Counted from the stretch's first letter, positions 47,919-56,656 are shown. The stretch is 64,000 bases of DNA from Gammaproteobacteria bacterium (GCA_016125505.1 WGLP01000002.1:806001-870000), one strand, 5' to 3'. Made by a program: numbers and translations. The notes: generated from the sequence alone by a model not told the origin.

Positions 47919-48060
47919 CAACTCGTTCAGAAGCTACTGCGCTTGCCATTGCTGCGTTGCATAAGGACTCAAAATGCTCATTGACTGCCGTGTCAACTCC
48001 GCTTTTTCGTCCTTATGCGCCTTGCTCTGGCAGCGCTCGTGACGCTTCTCAACGAGTTGT
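47918..48060. mobile_element. MITE-like inverted-repeat element between efp and epmA
   Basis: A 143-base segment whose ends ACAACTCGTT (47918-47927) and AACGAGTTGT (48051-48060) are exact inverted copies. Imperfect pairing continues about 50 bases inward on each side (AGAAGC / GCTTCT, GCATAAGGAC / GTCCTTATGC) around a short unpaired core. It contains no open frame with support. Such non-coding palindromes resemble small non-autonomous elements of gammaproteobacteria. It replaces the normal short spacer between efp and epmA and overlaps the last base of the efp stop codon. Confidence 0.65.
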
Positions 48061-48067
48061 CTAGTCA

Positions 48068-49042
48068 GTGACACAGGATATTCCCACCGATAAATGGCGG
48101 CCCAGTGCCGCCATTTCCGTTCTGCGGCAACGCGCCGAGATCCTGCAACGCCTTCGCAGCTACTTCGCGGAACGTCAGGTCCTGGAAGTGGAGACACCGG
48201 CCTTGTCGCATGCCGCCAGCAGTGAAGTGCATTTGCAGACCATGCAAGTGCATGCGAACGGCATGCTTAGCGGCTACTTGCATACCTCACCCGAACTGGC
48301 CATGAAGCGCCTGCTCGCCGCGGGCAGCGGCGACATTTACCAGATGTGTAAAGTCTTTCGGGCCGGCGAGCAGGGGAAGCGGCATAACCCGGAATTCACT
48401 TTGCTGGAGTGGTATCGCGTCGGCTACGACATGCAGGCCATGATGCATGACGTTGCCGGGTTATGCGTGCACGTCCTGCCGGCATTATTCAACACGCCGC
48501 CGCTCACGCTTAGTTATCGAGAAGCCTTTCTGGATTATGCGCAGATCGATCCGTTTATCGCGACCACGGCGCAATTGGCGGAGGCTTATGTTGAGCACAC
48601 ACAGGAACATGTCACCGATCTCGAACGCGATGCCTGGCTGGATTTGATCCAGAGCGTGATCGTGCAACCATGCCTGCCGCGTGATCGGCTGGTCTTCATC
48701 ACCGGCTTTCCCGCCGCACAGGCATCACTGGCGAAACTCGATGCAAGCGACCCGCAGCTGGCCTGTCGTTTTGAGGTCTTCGCCGGTGGGCTCGAACTGG
48801 CAAACGGTTTTGAGGAATTAACGGATGCCAGGGAACAACAACAGCGCATCACTGCCGAGCAGGCGAGGCGTGCGGCGATGGGTCTGGCGCGTTTGCCTGT
48901 CGATCAGCATTTTCTGGCGGCGTTACAGGCGGGGCTGCCCGCGTGTAGCGGTGTCGCGGTAGGGGTGGATCGGTTAGTGATGCTGGGCACGGGACAGACC
49001 GAGATTAGTGGCGTCCTGAGTTTTGAGTTCGACCGCGCCTGA
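48068..49042 (+). CDS. epmA: EF-P (R)-beta-lysine ligase EpmA
   Basis: 324 residues (E. coli 325), starting at a GTG (48068) that directly follows an in-frame TAG, so no longer start is possible. This is a class II lysyl-tRNA synthetase catalytic-core paralog that ligates (R)-beta-lysine onto EF-P K34. Motif 2 is MCKVFRAGEQGKRHNPEFTL, the substrate loop is LANGFEELTD, and motif 3 is GVAVGVDRLVMLGTG. It lacks the tRNA anticodon-binding domain, which separates it from LysS. It completes an epmB-efp-epmA set. Confidence 0.97.
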   Translation: MTQDIPTDKWRPSAAISVLRQRAEILQRLRSYFAERQVLEVETPALSHAASSEVHLQTMQVHANGMLSGYLHTSPELAMKRLLAAGSGDIYQMCKVFRAGEQGKRHNPEFTLLEWYRVGYDMQAMMHDVAGLCVHVLPALFNTPPLTLSYREAFLDYAQIDPFIATTAQLAEAYVEHTQEHVTDLERDAWLDLIQSVIVQPCLPRDRLVFITGFPAAQASLAKLDASDPQLACRFEVFAGGLELANGFEELTDAREQQQRITAEQARRAAMGLARLPVDQHFLAALQAGLPACSGVAVGVDRLVMLGTGQTEISGVLSFEFDRA

Positions 49043-49045
49043 CGC

Positions 49046-49606
49046 TTAAAACAGTTCGATATCGTCGTCCTGCTGTGGTGACTGCGCCTGTGCCAGTAAG
49101 TGCATGGCCTCTTCGACACTGGCGCCGGTGAGAATGGCCTCGAACATACGCCGTTCCGTCTCCAGGGTATAACGCGACTTAATCTTCTCCTGCAGACCGC
49201 GCCATTCATACGGGTTGTACAGCCGGGCCTGATCGCCGACCAACGTACCCAGCGCAGAGAGACTTTTGGCGACATGGGACAGGCGCTGTGACAGCCTGTC
49301 GTAAAATTGAAACGCCACGATGGCCTCCTGCATTTTCGCCGAGGCCATGGCGCAATTGGACAGGATGGTTTCCTGTTCGACAGACTCAGCCAGTTCACTC
49401 GCTGCCGAGCGCGCCATTTCGATATTGCCGACCATGGCGGTAAACGAATCTCCCAGCGCCGTGATCGACTCATCACCGTCCTGCAGGCTATGGACGATCT
49501 GCGCCACGGCCAGATTCAGCATCATCACGGTCTCGCGCACCTGGCTCCAGTCCAGGTCAGGTTTGAACGCGGTAGAAGGAAGGTTTTGCGGGTCGGGTAG
49601 GGCCAT
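49046..49606 (-). CDS. Small helical protein, probably chemotaxis related
   Basis: 186 residues, soluble, almost wholly helical. The central part (about 85-120, MQEAIVAFQFYDRLSQRLSHV) has a pattern reminiscent of CheZ-type helix bundles, where an F-Q-F-x-D segment binds or positions CheY. The C-terminus ends DDDIELF, an acidic-hydrophobic tail like the CheY-binding tails of CheZ and related proteins. A good sigma-28-type promoter lies upstream, linking it to the motility regulon. It is not CheZ by full-length likeness and I do not recognise its family. Convergent with epmA, 3 bases apart. Confidence 0.75.
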   Translation of the reverse strand: MALPDPQNLPSTAFKPDLDWSQVRETVMMLNLAVAQIVHSLQDGDESITALGDSFTAMVGNIEMARSAASELAESVEQETILSNCAMASAKMQEAIVAFQFYDRLSQRLSHVAKSLSALGTLVGDQARLYNPYEWRGLQEKIKSRYTLETERRMFEAILTGASVEEAMHLLAQAQSPQQDDDIELF

Positions 49607-49639
49607 GGGTCAGGCTTCCTGCGGGTGGCAACCTTAGGG

Positions 49640-49666
49640 TTAACGACCGCAACCGCCTTTTCTTTA
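49640..49666 (-). promoter_or_regulatory. sigma-28 (FliA)-type promoter for the 186-residue protein
   Basis: On the minus strand TAAA (49666-49663), 15 bases, then GTCGTTAA (49647-49640); six of eight -10 positions match GCCGATAA and all four -35 positions match. The leader to the ATG at 49606 would be about 27 bases. Confidence 0.6.
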
Positions 49667-49686
49667 TTTCGAGAGTCTGGGCAGCG

Positions 49687-50166
49687 TCACCCGAGGTTTT
49701 GCTGCCATGTGTCTAATTGATGGCGCATGCGTTTGACATGACTACCTTCCCAAAAGACTTGCTGACACGTGGGGCAATAGAGGGCGGGTAATTCCCGTTC
49801 GGTCACGCTATCGGGAGCCTGTTCCTGTTGCTCGGGGGTGGCGCTGAGCAACAGGCTGTTGCATACCAGGCAGCGGGAAAAGGGGTCATACTGCCAGTCG
49901 AGATGTAATTGCCGCGAGAGCTCCTGTACGCATTCTTCCAGCGTCGTGCCCCTGAGCAGGATCACGTGTTCTGGCGCACGCCGGTGTTGCATGAGTTCAC
50001 GATCACAGGTGAGTAACAGGCGGTCTTCATCAATGGCCTGGCGCAGCAGGTAATAGTCGGGTGCGGCGTTGGTGGCAATGACGGTGTCATAACCGGCCGC
50101 GCGTAACCAGCGGCCCAGGCGCTGCAGCATTTCATCGACCAGGAATTTGGGGACGTCACTGGTCAT
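49687..50166 (-). CDS. Mut7-C RNase domain protein with zinc ribbon
   Basis: 159 residues from ATG 50166; the longer frame to 50295 would overlap the S24 gene. The Mut7-C domain (PIN-like RNase) starts PKFLVDEMLQRLGRWLRAAG with acidic catalytic candidates in VDEM and LTCDRELM. The C-terminal zinc ribbon has CLVCNS and CPTCQQVFW. Related to eukaryotic Mut-7 exonuclease C-termini; the bacterial function is unassigned. It follows the S24 peptidase gene after 10 bases on the same strand and may be co-expressed with it. Confidence 0.9.
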   Translation of the reverse strand: MTSDVPKFLVDEMLQRLGRWLRAAGYDTVIATNAAPDYYLLRQAIDEDRLLLTCDRELMQHRRAPEHVILLRGTTLEECVQELSRQLHLDWQYDPFSRCLVCNSLLLSATPEQQEQAPDSVTERELPALYCPTCQQVFWEGSHVKRMRHQLDTWQQNLG

Positions 50167-50176
50167 CGTACCGGGG

Positions 50177-50641
50177 TCAATCCAGCGAACGTATGACTCC
50201 GGTGACGATGCCGAGGATCTGTACGTCCTGGTTTTTAAGGATGATGGGGGCCATTTCCGGATTCGCCGGTTGCAGGCGAATACCGTCGCGCTCAATGTAT
50301 AACTTCTTTAACGTGACGTGCTCGCCGTTGATCATGGCGACGACAGTCTGGCCGTTTTCGGCGCTCTCGCGTTTCTCGATGACAATAATGTCGCCTTCCT
50401 GGATGTTGTCATCGATCATGGAGTTGCCGCGCACGCGCAGGGCGTAGGTATTCTTGCGGACCATGTCCACCGGGATCCGCACCGTCTCCTGCTGTTCGCA
50501 CAGGTCGATGGGCTGGCCGGCCTGGACGTAACCCAACAGGGGAACATCGGCCAGCATATCCGGCAGGTGATCCAGGGGTTCCAGTTCCGGTGTCCAGATG
50601 GGACGTTTATTCTTAGGAATCAAGAGGCTAACGTTTGACAT
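50177..50641 (-). CDS. S24 (LexA/UmuD-type) self-cleaving protein without HTH
   Basis: 154 residues. It has a peptidase S24 domain only: cleavage site A41-G42 in GYVQAGQP, catalytic serine S74 in RGNSMIDDNI, and the lysine dyad at K112/K113 in HVTLKKLY. The first 30 residues (KNKRPIWTPELEPLD) form no helix-turn-helix, so it cannot be a conventional LexA repressor. Length is close to UmuD (139), but no umuC is adjacent. Palindromic DNA covers its start codon and upstream region. It could be a RecA-responsive regulator acting through partners. Confidence 0.88.
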   Translation of the reverse strand: MSNVSLLIPKNKRPIWTPELEPLDHLPDMLADVPLLGYVQAGQPIDLCEQQETVRIPVDMVRKNTYALRVRGNSMIDDNIQEGDIIVIEKRESAENGQTVVAMINGEHVTLKKLYIERDGIRLQPANPEMAPIILKNQDVQILGIVTGVIRSLD

Positions 50642-50668
50642 TGAGAATTCTCTTTAAGAATTTCTCAA
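50641..50668. promoter_or_regulatory. Palindrome at the start of the S24 gene
   Basis: TTGAGAA (50641-50647) and TTCTCAA (50662-50668) are exact inverted copies around a 14-base AT-rich centre that is itself partly symmetric. It overlaps the start codon of the minus-strand S24 gene. It is not a LexA CTG-N10-CAG box. It could be an operator or a 5'-UTR hairpin. Confidence 0.4.
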
Positions 50669-50686
50669 ACCATAGCGGTTTTCCTA

Positions 50687-50708
50687 AGGTTTTGCAAATA
50701 CAAAACCT
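50687..50708. promoter_or_regulatory. Perfect inverted repeat upstream of the S24 gene
   Basis: AGGTTTTG (50687-50694) and CAAAACCT (50701-50708) form an exact 8-base inverted repeat with a 6-base spacer, the layout of a dimeric repressor site, 46 bases upstream of the S24 start and 74 bases before the SCO gene start. Confidence 0.45.
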
Positions 50709-50781
50709 CGGGGAACCCATGGCGGCCAGCGCTGGACTAACCCATAATTTTGCGCCACAACCCACTATAATCGAGCGCCTG

Positions 50782-51444
50782 ATGACAGACCCGATATCGC
50801 CTCAAAAAGTCTCCCTGCCCCTCGTGATCGGTGGCATCGTCCTCATGATCCTTGGGGTGCTTACCGCCCGTTACATCCTGGGGCCGCATCAGCGTCACGC
50901 TGCCTTGCCGAATGACTTGCAGGCAACCTATCTGGAGCAGGGCAAACCCATCGCTGACATCAACCTCACCGATGACAATCACAAACCGTTCGATGCCGCT
51001 CGGTTCAAGGACAAATGGACATTCATGTTCTTTGGCTATACCAATTGCCCCGACGTCTGTCCTTCGACCATGCTGGTGATGAAGGGGGTATGGCAATCGT
51101 TGCCCGCAGACGCCAGGTCAGAACCCTCGCCGCAGATGGTGTTTGTCTCGGTGGATCCCGATCGCGATACCCTGGACAAACTCAAAAAGTACGTGGCATT
51201 TTTTAATCCGGATTTTCTCGGTGTGACCGGCAAGGCGGCTCAGATCGACAAGCTCACGAACCAGGTGGGTGTCCTGTATGGCTTCGACGATGATCCGGAT
51301 GGCAAAGGCTATACGGTGAAACACAGCGCGCAGATTATTCTGATCGACCCCAAGGGCGATATGCGCGCGGTGTTTTCTCCGCCGTTCAAGACCGAGGACA
51401 TGGTGAAAACGTTCGTTCAAATTCGTAACTATTACAAAGGGTAA
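50782..51444 (+). CDS. SCO1/SenC-family copper chaperone
   Basis: 220 residues from ATG 50782; the upstream open frame to 50635 covers the palindromic promoter region. An N-terminal membrane anchor (about 11-34, VSLPLVIGGIVLMILGVLTA) is followed by a thioredoxin fold. Copper-binding residues are the cysteine pair in NCPDVCPST (CxxxC) and the distal His in YTVKHSAQIILID. SCO proteins help assemble the CuA site of cytochrome c oxidase or act as thiol-disulfide enzymes. It is followed after 4 bases by the PCu(A)C gene, a functional pairing for CuA assembly. Confidence 0.93.
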   Translation: MTDPISPQKVSLPLVIGGIVLMILGVLTARYILGPHQRHAALPNDLQATYLEQGKPIADINLTDDNHKPFDAARFKDKWTFMFFGYTNCPDVCPSTMLVMKGVWQSLPADARSEPSPQMVFVSVDPDRDTLDKLKKYVAFFNPDFLGVTGKAAQIDKLTNQVGVLYGFDDDPDGKGYTVKHSAQIILIDPKGDMRAVFSPPFKTEDMVKTFVQIRNYYKG

Positions 51445-51448
51445 AGCA

Positions 51449-51916
51449 ATGAAATATTTTACGACGACAATTCTTGCCATCGGCATGATGTTACAAGCGA
51501 GTCTTGCACTGGCCGCTGGCACGGTCAAAGTGCACGACGCCTGGATTCCCCAGGCCCCGCCAGTGGCGGATGTACTCGCGGCCTACCTGGTCGTCGAAAA
51601 CACCGGTAGCAAACCGGTGACGATCGTCGGTGCGACCAGCCCGGATTTCGCTGGTGTCATGATGCACAAGACCATTACCGAAAACGGTGTCGCGCGCATG
51701 GTGCACGAGTCCAGTCTGACCATAGCGCCCAAATCCAAACTGGTCTTTGAGCGTGGCGGTCTGCATTTGATGTTGATGTCGCCCAAACACGGTTTCAAAT
51801 TGGGTGACAAGGTCCATCTCAGCCTGGAGACCGCGGACAAGCACAAGATTCCGTTTACCGCCATTGTCAAAGAGGCCACACTGGGCGATGATCAGCATCA
51901 CGATCACCAGCACTGA
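51449..51916 (+). CDS. PCu(A)C periplasmic copper chaperone
   Basis: 155 residues. A signal peptide (about 1-22, ending SLALAAG) directs export. The core holds the exact family motif H-x10-M-x21-H-x-M (MMHKT ... ARMVHESS ... GGLHLMLM), which binds Cu(I) and delivers it to CuA of cytochrome oxidase. The C-terminal tail is His-rich (DDQHHDHQH), an extra metal-binding feature. Located between the SCO gene and psd with very short spacing, probably one transcript. Confidence 0.95.
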   Translation: MKYFTTTILAIGMMLQASLALAAGTVKVHDAWIPQAPPVADVLAAYLVVENTGSKPVTIVGATSPDFAGVMMHKTITENGVARMVHESSLTIAPKSKLVFERGGLHLMLMSPKHGFKLGDKVHLSLETADKHKIPFTAIVKEATLGDDQHHDHQH

Positions 51917-51922
51917 CATGGC

Positions 51923-52801
51923 ATGAGCAATACACAAAAGCATTCCGCATTTACCGATTACCTCTTCGCCCTCCCGCAATACCTGCTGCCGCATCACGCG
52001 ATTTCGCGGCTGGTATTGTGGGTGACGCGTTGCCGTACGCGTTGGCTAAAGAACGGGTTGATGCGCTGGTTTATTCGCCGTTTTAACGTAAATATGGCGG
52101 AGGCGGCGCAGGGTGATTACCGCCAGTTCGAATCGTTCAATGCATTCTTTACCCGTGAGTTAAAACCGGATGCACGTCCGCTGGCGCCAGGTGACAATCT
52201 TGCGTTGTGTCCTGTGGATGGCGCCGTCAGTCAGGTCGGCAATATTCGCGAGGACAGTATCTTTCAGGCCAAGGGCCATGACTATTCCGCCACGGCGCTC
52301 CTCGGCGGTGATCGCGAGCTGGCGCGGCAATTTGCCAATGGTCAATTCGCGACGCTGTATTTGTCGCCGCGTGATTACCACCGGATCCACATGCCGGTCG
52401 CCGGCAGCCTGAAACAGATGATCTACGTCCCCGGACGCTTATTCAGTGTGAATCCTAAAACCGTGCGTTGTATTCCCGGTTTGTTTGCACGCAACGAGCG
52501 CGTCGTGGCCCTGTTCGATACGGAACTCGGGCCGATGGCCTTGGTGCTGGTGGGCGCGATAAACGTCGCCTGTATCGAAACGGTATGGCACGGCGTCGTA
52601 ACGCCACCGCATCGCGCATCGGTGCAACGCTGGCACTACAGCGAACAGACACCGGTGCATCTTGATAAGGGCGAAGAGATGGGTCGCTTCAATATGGGTT
52701 CAACGGTGGTTTGTCTGTTTGCCAACGACAAGCTGGCTTTCGATACCGCGGTGACCGCCGGTGCGGCAATTCAGATGGGACAGGCACTCGCAACAGTCTG
52801 A
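51923..52801 (+). CDS. psd: Phosphatidylserine decarboxylase Psd
   Basis: 292 residues. The proenzyme self-cleaves to alpha and beta chains and makes phosphatidylethanolamine at the membrane. The cleavage/pyruvoyl motif is FNMGSTVV near the C-terminus (usual LGST; here MGST). The catalytic region YLSPRDYHRIHMPVAG and the N-terminal FNAFFTRELKPDARP block are conserved. It starts 7 bases after the PCu(A)C gene, with no promoter space. The psd lineage fits a proteobacterial membrane. Confidence 0.95.
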   Translation: MSNTQKHSAFTDYLFALPQYLLPHHAISRLVLWVTRCRTRWLKNGLMRWFIRRFNVNMAEAAQGDYRQFESFNAFFTRELKPDARPLAPGDNLALCPVDGAVSQVGNIREDSIFQAKGHDYSATALLGGDRELARQFANGQFATLYLSPRDYHRIHMPVAGSLKQMIYVPGRLFSVNPKTVRCIPGLFARNERVVALFDTELGPMALVLVGAINVACIETVWHGVVTPPHRASVQRWHYSEQTPVHLDKGEEMGRFNMGSTVVCLFANDKLAFDTAVTAGAAIQMGQALATV

Positions 52802-52852
52802 ATGATCAGGGATGGTGTGCGCCAGCACGCAATCTAGGTCAGGACCATCGGC

Positions 52853-52881
52853 TTAACAAGCGTGGATGCGTAAAGTATACT
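52853..52881 (+). promoter_or_regulatory. sigma-70 promoter of the AGXT-type aminotransferase
   Basis: TTAACA (52853-52858), a 17-base spacer and TATACT (52876-52881); each box matches consensus at five of six positions. It lies about 55 bases before the start codon. Confidence 0.7.
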
Positions 52882-52935
52882 CGGGCGCTTGGTTTTCTCA
52901 CCACGAATATCAGACAAAACAAAAGGTTTATCATT

Positions 52936-54132
52936 ATGAGCAGCAAATCTTTTCTGCCACCAAAACGTACTTTGATGGGACCGGGACCGTCCGATGTCAG
53001 TGAACGCGTATTGCAGGCAATGGCACGGCCGACGATCGGCCATCTGGATCCGGCGTTTGTCGGCATGATGGACGATATGAAACGCCTGCTGCAGTATGCG
53101 TTTCAAACCAATAACGCATTGACCATGCCGGTCTCGGCACCGGGATCCGCGGGCATGGAAACCTGTTTTGTGAATCTGCTGGAGCCGGGTGACAAGGCCA
53201 TCGTGTGTCAGAACGGCGTGTTCGGTGGCCGCATGAAAGAAAATGTCGAACGCTGCGGCGCCACGGCCATCATGGTCGAAGACGACTGGGGCAAGGTGGT
53301 CGATCCGAATAAAGTCGAGGCCGCACTCAAGGCGCATCCCGATGCGAAACTCGTGGCCTTCGTGCACGCGGAGACCTCTACCGGTGCGCAATCCGACGCC
53401 AAGACGTTGGTAGAACTCGCGCACAAACACGATTGCCTAACCATTGTGGACGCGGTGACCTCGCTGGGTGGTACCCCGGTGCTGGTGGACGAGTGGGGTA
53501 TCGACGCGATTTATTCCGGCACCCAGAAATGTCTGTCGGCACCACCGGGACTGTCACCGGTGAGTTTCAGCGAACGTGCGCTCGACGTCATCAAGCAGCG
53601 CAAGCACAAGGTACAAAGCTGGTTCCTGGACCTGACGCTGGTGATGGGGTATTGGGGTGGCGGTGCCAAGCGCGCATATCACCACACCGCGCCGATCAAT
53701 TCGCTGTATGCCTTGCATGAAGCGCTGCTCATGCTGGAAGAAGAAGGATTGGAAAATGCCTGGCAACGTCACGCGCAACACCATCAGGCCTTGCGCGCCG
53801 GTCTGGAAGCCATGGGCTTCAACTTCGTGGTCGCGGAACAGGATCGCCTGCCGCAGTTAAATGCGATCTATATCCCGGATGGCGTCGATGACGCCGCCGT
53901 GCGCAGCACCTTGCTGCAGCAACACAATCTCGAAATCGGTGCCGGTCTCGGCGCCCTGGCCGGTAAGGTCTGGCGCATTGGTTTGATGGGCAGCAGCTGC
54001 AGCATGTGGCACGTGGAATACTGCCTGACCGCACTGGATAAAGTCCTGAGCGAGATGGGCGCCAGGATCAAATCCGGTGTCGCCGTGGACAGTGCAAAAG
54101 CGGCATTTGAGCAGTTGAAAAAAGCGAGTTAA
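52936..54132 (+). CDS. Alanine/serine-glyoxylate aminotransferase (class V)
   Basis: 398 residues from ATG 52936; the upstream open frame to 52711 runs into psd. This PLP enzyme transfers an amino group to glyoxylate to give glycine. The N-terminal LMGPGPSDVSERVLQAM and GHLDPAFVGMMDD, the PLP-phosphate region SAPGSAGMET and the Schiff-base lysine in YSGTQKCLSAPPG define the AGXT/SGA group. Together with the hydroxypyruvate-reductase-like enzyme at 10.0 kb it fits a glyoxylate-serine route. It may also serve purine catabolism (PucG-like). Single gene between a good promoter and a strong terminator. Confidence 0.94.
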   Translation: MSSKSFLPPKRTLMGPGPSDVSERVLQAMARPTIGHLDPAFVGMMDDMKRLLQYAFQTNNALTMPVSAPGSAGMETCFVNLLEPGDKAIVCQNGVFGGRMKENVERCGATAIMVEDDWGKVVDPNKVEAALKAHPDAKLVAFVHAETSTGAQSDAKTLVELAHKHDCLTIVDAVTSLGGTPVLVDEWGIDAIYSGTQKCLSAPPGLSPVSFSERALDVIKQRKHKVQSWFLDLTLVMGYWGGGAKRAYHHTAPINSLYALHEALLMLEEEGLENAWQRHAQHHQALRAGLEAMGFNFVVAEQDRLPQLNAIYIPDGVDDAAVRSTLLQQHNLEIGAGLGALAGKVWRIGLMGSSCSMWHVEYCLTALDKVLSEMGARIKSGVAVDSAKAAFEQLKKAS

Positions 54133-54153
54133 TTTTTTTTTTGCGTTGTTGTA

Positions 54154-54189
54154 CGAAAACACCCGCCTGATGGCGGGTGTTTTCGTTTT
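54154..54189 (+). terminator. Rho-independent terminator after the aminotransferase gene
   Basis: The stem CGAAAACACCCGCC pairs with GGCGGGTGTTTTCG around TGAT and is followed by TTTTT. It also lies at the end of the convergent ppsA. Confidence 0.9.
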
Positions 54190-54208
54190 TATCCGTAAAA
54201 ATTCCTGA

Positions 54209-56584
54209 TCAGGCCTTCAGACTCTCCGCCAGATACAACCACGTCTGCACCACCGTGTCCGGATTCAATGACACGCTTTCGATGCCTTGTTGCATGAGCC
54301 ATTTGGCGAGGTCGGGATGGTCGGAGGGGCCCTGGCCGCAGATGCCGATGTATTTCTTTTTTGCCCTGCAGGCCTGGATTGCCATGGCCAGCAATTTTTT
54401 CACAGCGTCGTTGCGTTCATCAAAGGAAGACGCCACCAGTTCGGAATCGCGATCGAGGCCGAGGGTTAATTGCGTGAGGTCGTTGGAGCCGATGGAGAAG
54501 CCGTCGAAGAATTCGAGAAACTCGTCGGCGAGCAGGGCGTTGGAAGGCACTTCACACATCATGATGACCTTGAGGCCGTTCTCGCCGCGGCGCAGGCCGT
54601 TTTGCGCCAGCAGATCCACCACGGCCTTGCCTTCGTCCACGGTGCGCACGAAGGGGATCATGATCTCGACATTGGTAAGGCCCATGTCGTTGCGCACTTT
54701 TTTGAAGGCGGCGCACTCGAGTTCGAAACAAGGCCGGAATACCTCACTGATGTAACGCGAGGCGCCACGAAAGCCGATCATCGGGTTTTCTTCGCGCGGT
54801 TCGTAGCGTTCACCGCCGAGCAGGTTAGCGTATTCATTGGATTTGAAATCCGACATGCGCACGATCACCGGCTTGGGATAGAACGCCGCGCCCAGGGTGG
54901 CGATGCCTTCGCTGAGTTTGTCGATGAAGAAACTGATCGGGTCGGCGTAGCCGGCGATGCGTTCGTCGATCTGCGTCTTGATATCCTTATCTTGATCTGC
55001 GTAATTCAACAAGGCCAGCGGGTGCATGCCGATCATGCGATTGATGATGAATTCCAGTCGCGCCAGACCGATCCCGGCGTTGGGCAGGAATTGAAAACCG
55101 AAGGCGCGATCCGGCGTGCCGACATTGAGCATCAACTTGAACGGGATGTCCGGCATCTTGCTCAGGTTGACTTCACGGATGTGAAACTCCAGTTTGTCCT
55201 TGTACACGTAACCGGTTTCGCCGGCGGCACAACTGACCGTCACGTCCTGGCCGTCTTTGATTTTGTCCGTGGCATCGCCGCAGCCCACGATGGCGGGGAT
55301 ACCCAGCTCGCGCGCGATGATCGCCGCATGGCAGGTGCGGCCGCCGCGATTGGTCACGATAGCCGCGGCGCGTTTCATAATGGGCTCCCAGTCGGGGTCG
55401 GTCATGTCGGTGACCAGCACATCGCCGGCCTGCACCTGATCGATCTGGTTGACGTTCATGATCACGCGCGCGCGGCCGGCGCCGATGCGCTGACCGATGC
55501 TGCGGCCGGTGGTGATCACCTCGCCGGTCTTTGGCAGATCGTAATGCTGCAGGACCTGCTGGTTATCCTGGCTCTTAACGGTTTCCGGACGCGCCTGCAC
55601 GATATACAGTTGCTTATCCAGTCCGTCCTTGGCCCATTCGATGTCCATGGGCCGGCCGTAATGCTGTTCGATCTTCACCGCGACGCGCGCCAGTTCCAGC
55701 ACTTCCTCATCACTCAGGGAGAAACATTGTTGCATCGCCCGATCGACATTGAGGGTGACAGTGGCATCACCTTTACCGGCGGCATCGTTGTACACCATGC
55801 GAATAGCCTTGCCACCCAGGTTGCGCGACAGGATGGCGTGTTTGTCCTGCGCCAGCGTCGGTTTGTGCACGTAGAACTCATCGGGATTGACGGCGCCCTG
55901 CACGACGGTTTCCCCCAGACCATAGGCGCTGGTGATGAACACGACGTCACGAAAACCGGATTCGGTATCGATGGAAAACATCACCCCGCTGGCGGCCAGG
56001 TCGCTGCGCACCATCTTCTGAATACCGGCGGACAGGGCGACGTGACGGTGATCGAAGTGCTGATGTTCGCGGTAGGCGATGGCGCGGTCGTTGAACAGCG
56101 AGGCAAACACATCCTTGATGGCGTGCAGCAGCGCCGCTTCGCCCTTGATGTTGAGATAGGTCTCCTGCTGGCCGGCGAACGAGGCCTGGGGCAGATCTTC
56201 GGCGGTGGCGGAGGAACGCACCGCGAACGACACCTCTTCGCCATAGCGTTTGACCAGTTCCTGGTAGGCGGTGCGGATGTCCTGTTCCAGCGCGGGCGGA
56301 AAGGGCTGGGAGACGATCCAGCCGCGAATTTCACGGCCGGCTACCGCCAGGGCCGCCACATCATCCACGTTCAACTGGTCCAGGCGGGTATAGATGCGTT
56401 CCGCCAGGCCGTCATGGGCGAGAAATTCGCGATAGGCATCCGCCGTGGTGGCAAAGCCGCCGGGGACGCGGACGTCTTCGCTGGCCAGGCCCTGGATCAT
56501 CTCGCCCAGGGATGCGTTTTTGCCGCCGACCTGTGGCACGTCGTGAATACCGAGATGTTCGAACCATTGGATGTGTTTGGTCAT
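54209..56584 (-). CDS. ppsA: Phosphoenolpyruvate synthase PpsA
   Basis: 791 residues (E. coli 792). It makes PEP from pyruvate and ATP, a gluconeogenic step needed for growth without sugars and for autotrophy. The N-terminal ATP-grasp-like domain includes [13 protein letters not shown] and [21 protein letters not shown]. The mobile phosphohistidine domain has [21 protein letters not shown]. The C-terminal PEP-binding barrel ends with [16 protein letters not shown] and [17 protein letters not shown]. Divergent from ppsR with a shared 72-base region, the usual regulator-target pairing. A very long antisense open frame is a codon-bias shadow. Confidence 0.97.
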   Translation of the reverse strand: MTKHIQWFEHLGIHDVPQVGGKNASLGEMIQGLASEDVRVPGGFATTADAYREFLAHDGLAERIYTRLDQLNVDDVAALAVAGREIRGWIVSQPFPPALEQDIRTAYQELVKRYGEEVSFAVRSSATAEDLPQASFAGQQETYLNIKGEAALLHAIKDVFASLFNDRAIAYREHQHFDHRHVALSAGIQKMVRSDLAASGVMFSIDTESGFRDVVFITSAYGLGETVVQGAVNPDEFYVHKPTLAQDKHAILSRNLGGKAIRMVYNDAAGKGDATVTLNVDRAMQQCFSLSDEEVLELARVAVKIEQHYGRPMDIEWAKDGLDKQLYIVQARPETVKSQDNQQVLQHYDLPKTGEVITTGRSIGQRIGAGRARVIMNVNQIDQVQAGDVLVTDMTDPDWEPIMKRAAAIVTNRGGRTCHAAIIARELGIPAIVGCGDATDKIKDGQDVTVSCAAGETGYVYKDKLEFHIREVNLSKMPDIPFKLMLNVGTPDRAFGFQFLPNAGIGLARLEFIINRMIGMHPLALLNYADQDKDIKTQIDERIAGYADPISFFIDKLSEGIATLGAAFYPKPVIVRMSDFKSNEYANLLGGERYEPREENPMIGFRGASRYISEVFRPCFELECAAFKKVRNDMGLTNVEIMIPFVRTVDEGKAVVDLLAQNGLRRGENGLKVIMMCEVPSNALLADEFLEFFDGFSIGSNDLTQLTLGLDRDSELVASSFDERNDAVKKLLAMAIQACRAKKKYIGICGQGPSDHPDLAKWLMQQGIESVSLNPDTVVQTWLYLAESLKA

Positions 56585-56656
56585 AACGGGCCTTTCGCGC
56601 TGAAATGCATACAGTCTTTATAGTTCATCCGCTACACTGGATAAAGCAAGAGTTTA

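Noticed and set aside
50766..50771. Perfect TATAAT 11 bases before the SCO gene start
   Set aside because: No acceptable -35 at 16-18 bases upstream, and the transcript would be leaderless. Not called as a promoter without transcript data.
54470..56623. 717-codon open frame on the plus strand
   Set aside because: It lies wholly antisense to ppsA, whose protein is a clear family member. Its translation is His/Gly/Val-rich with no known domain, as expected from GC-biased antisense codons.
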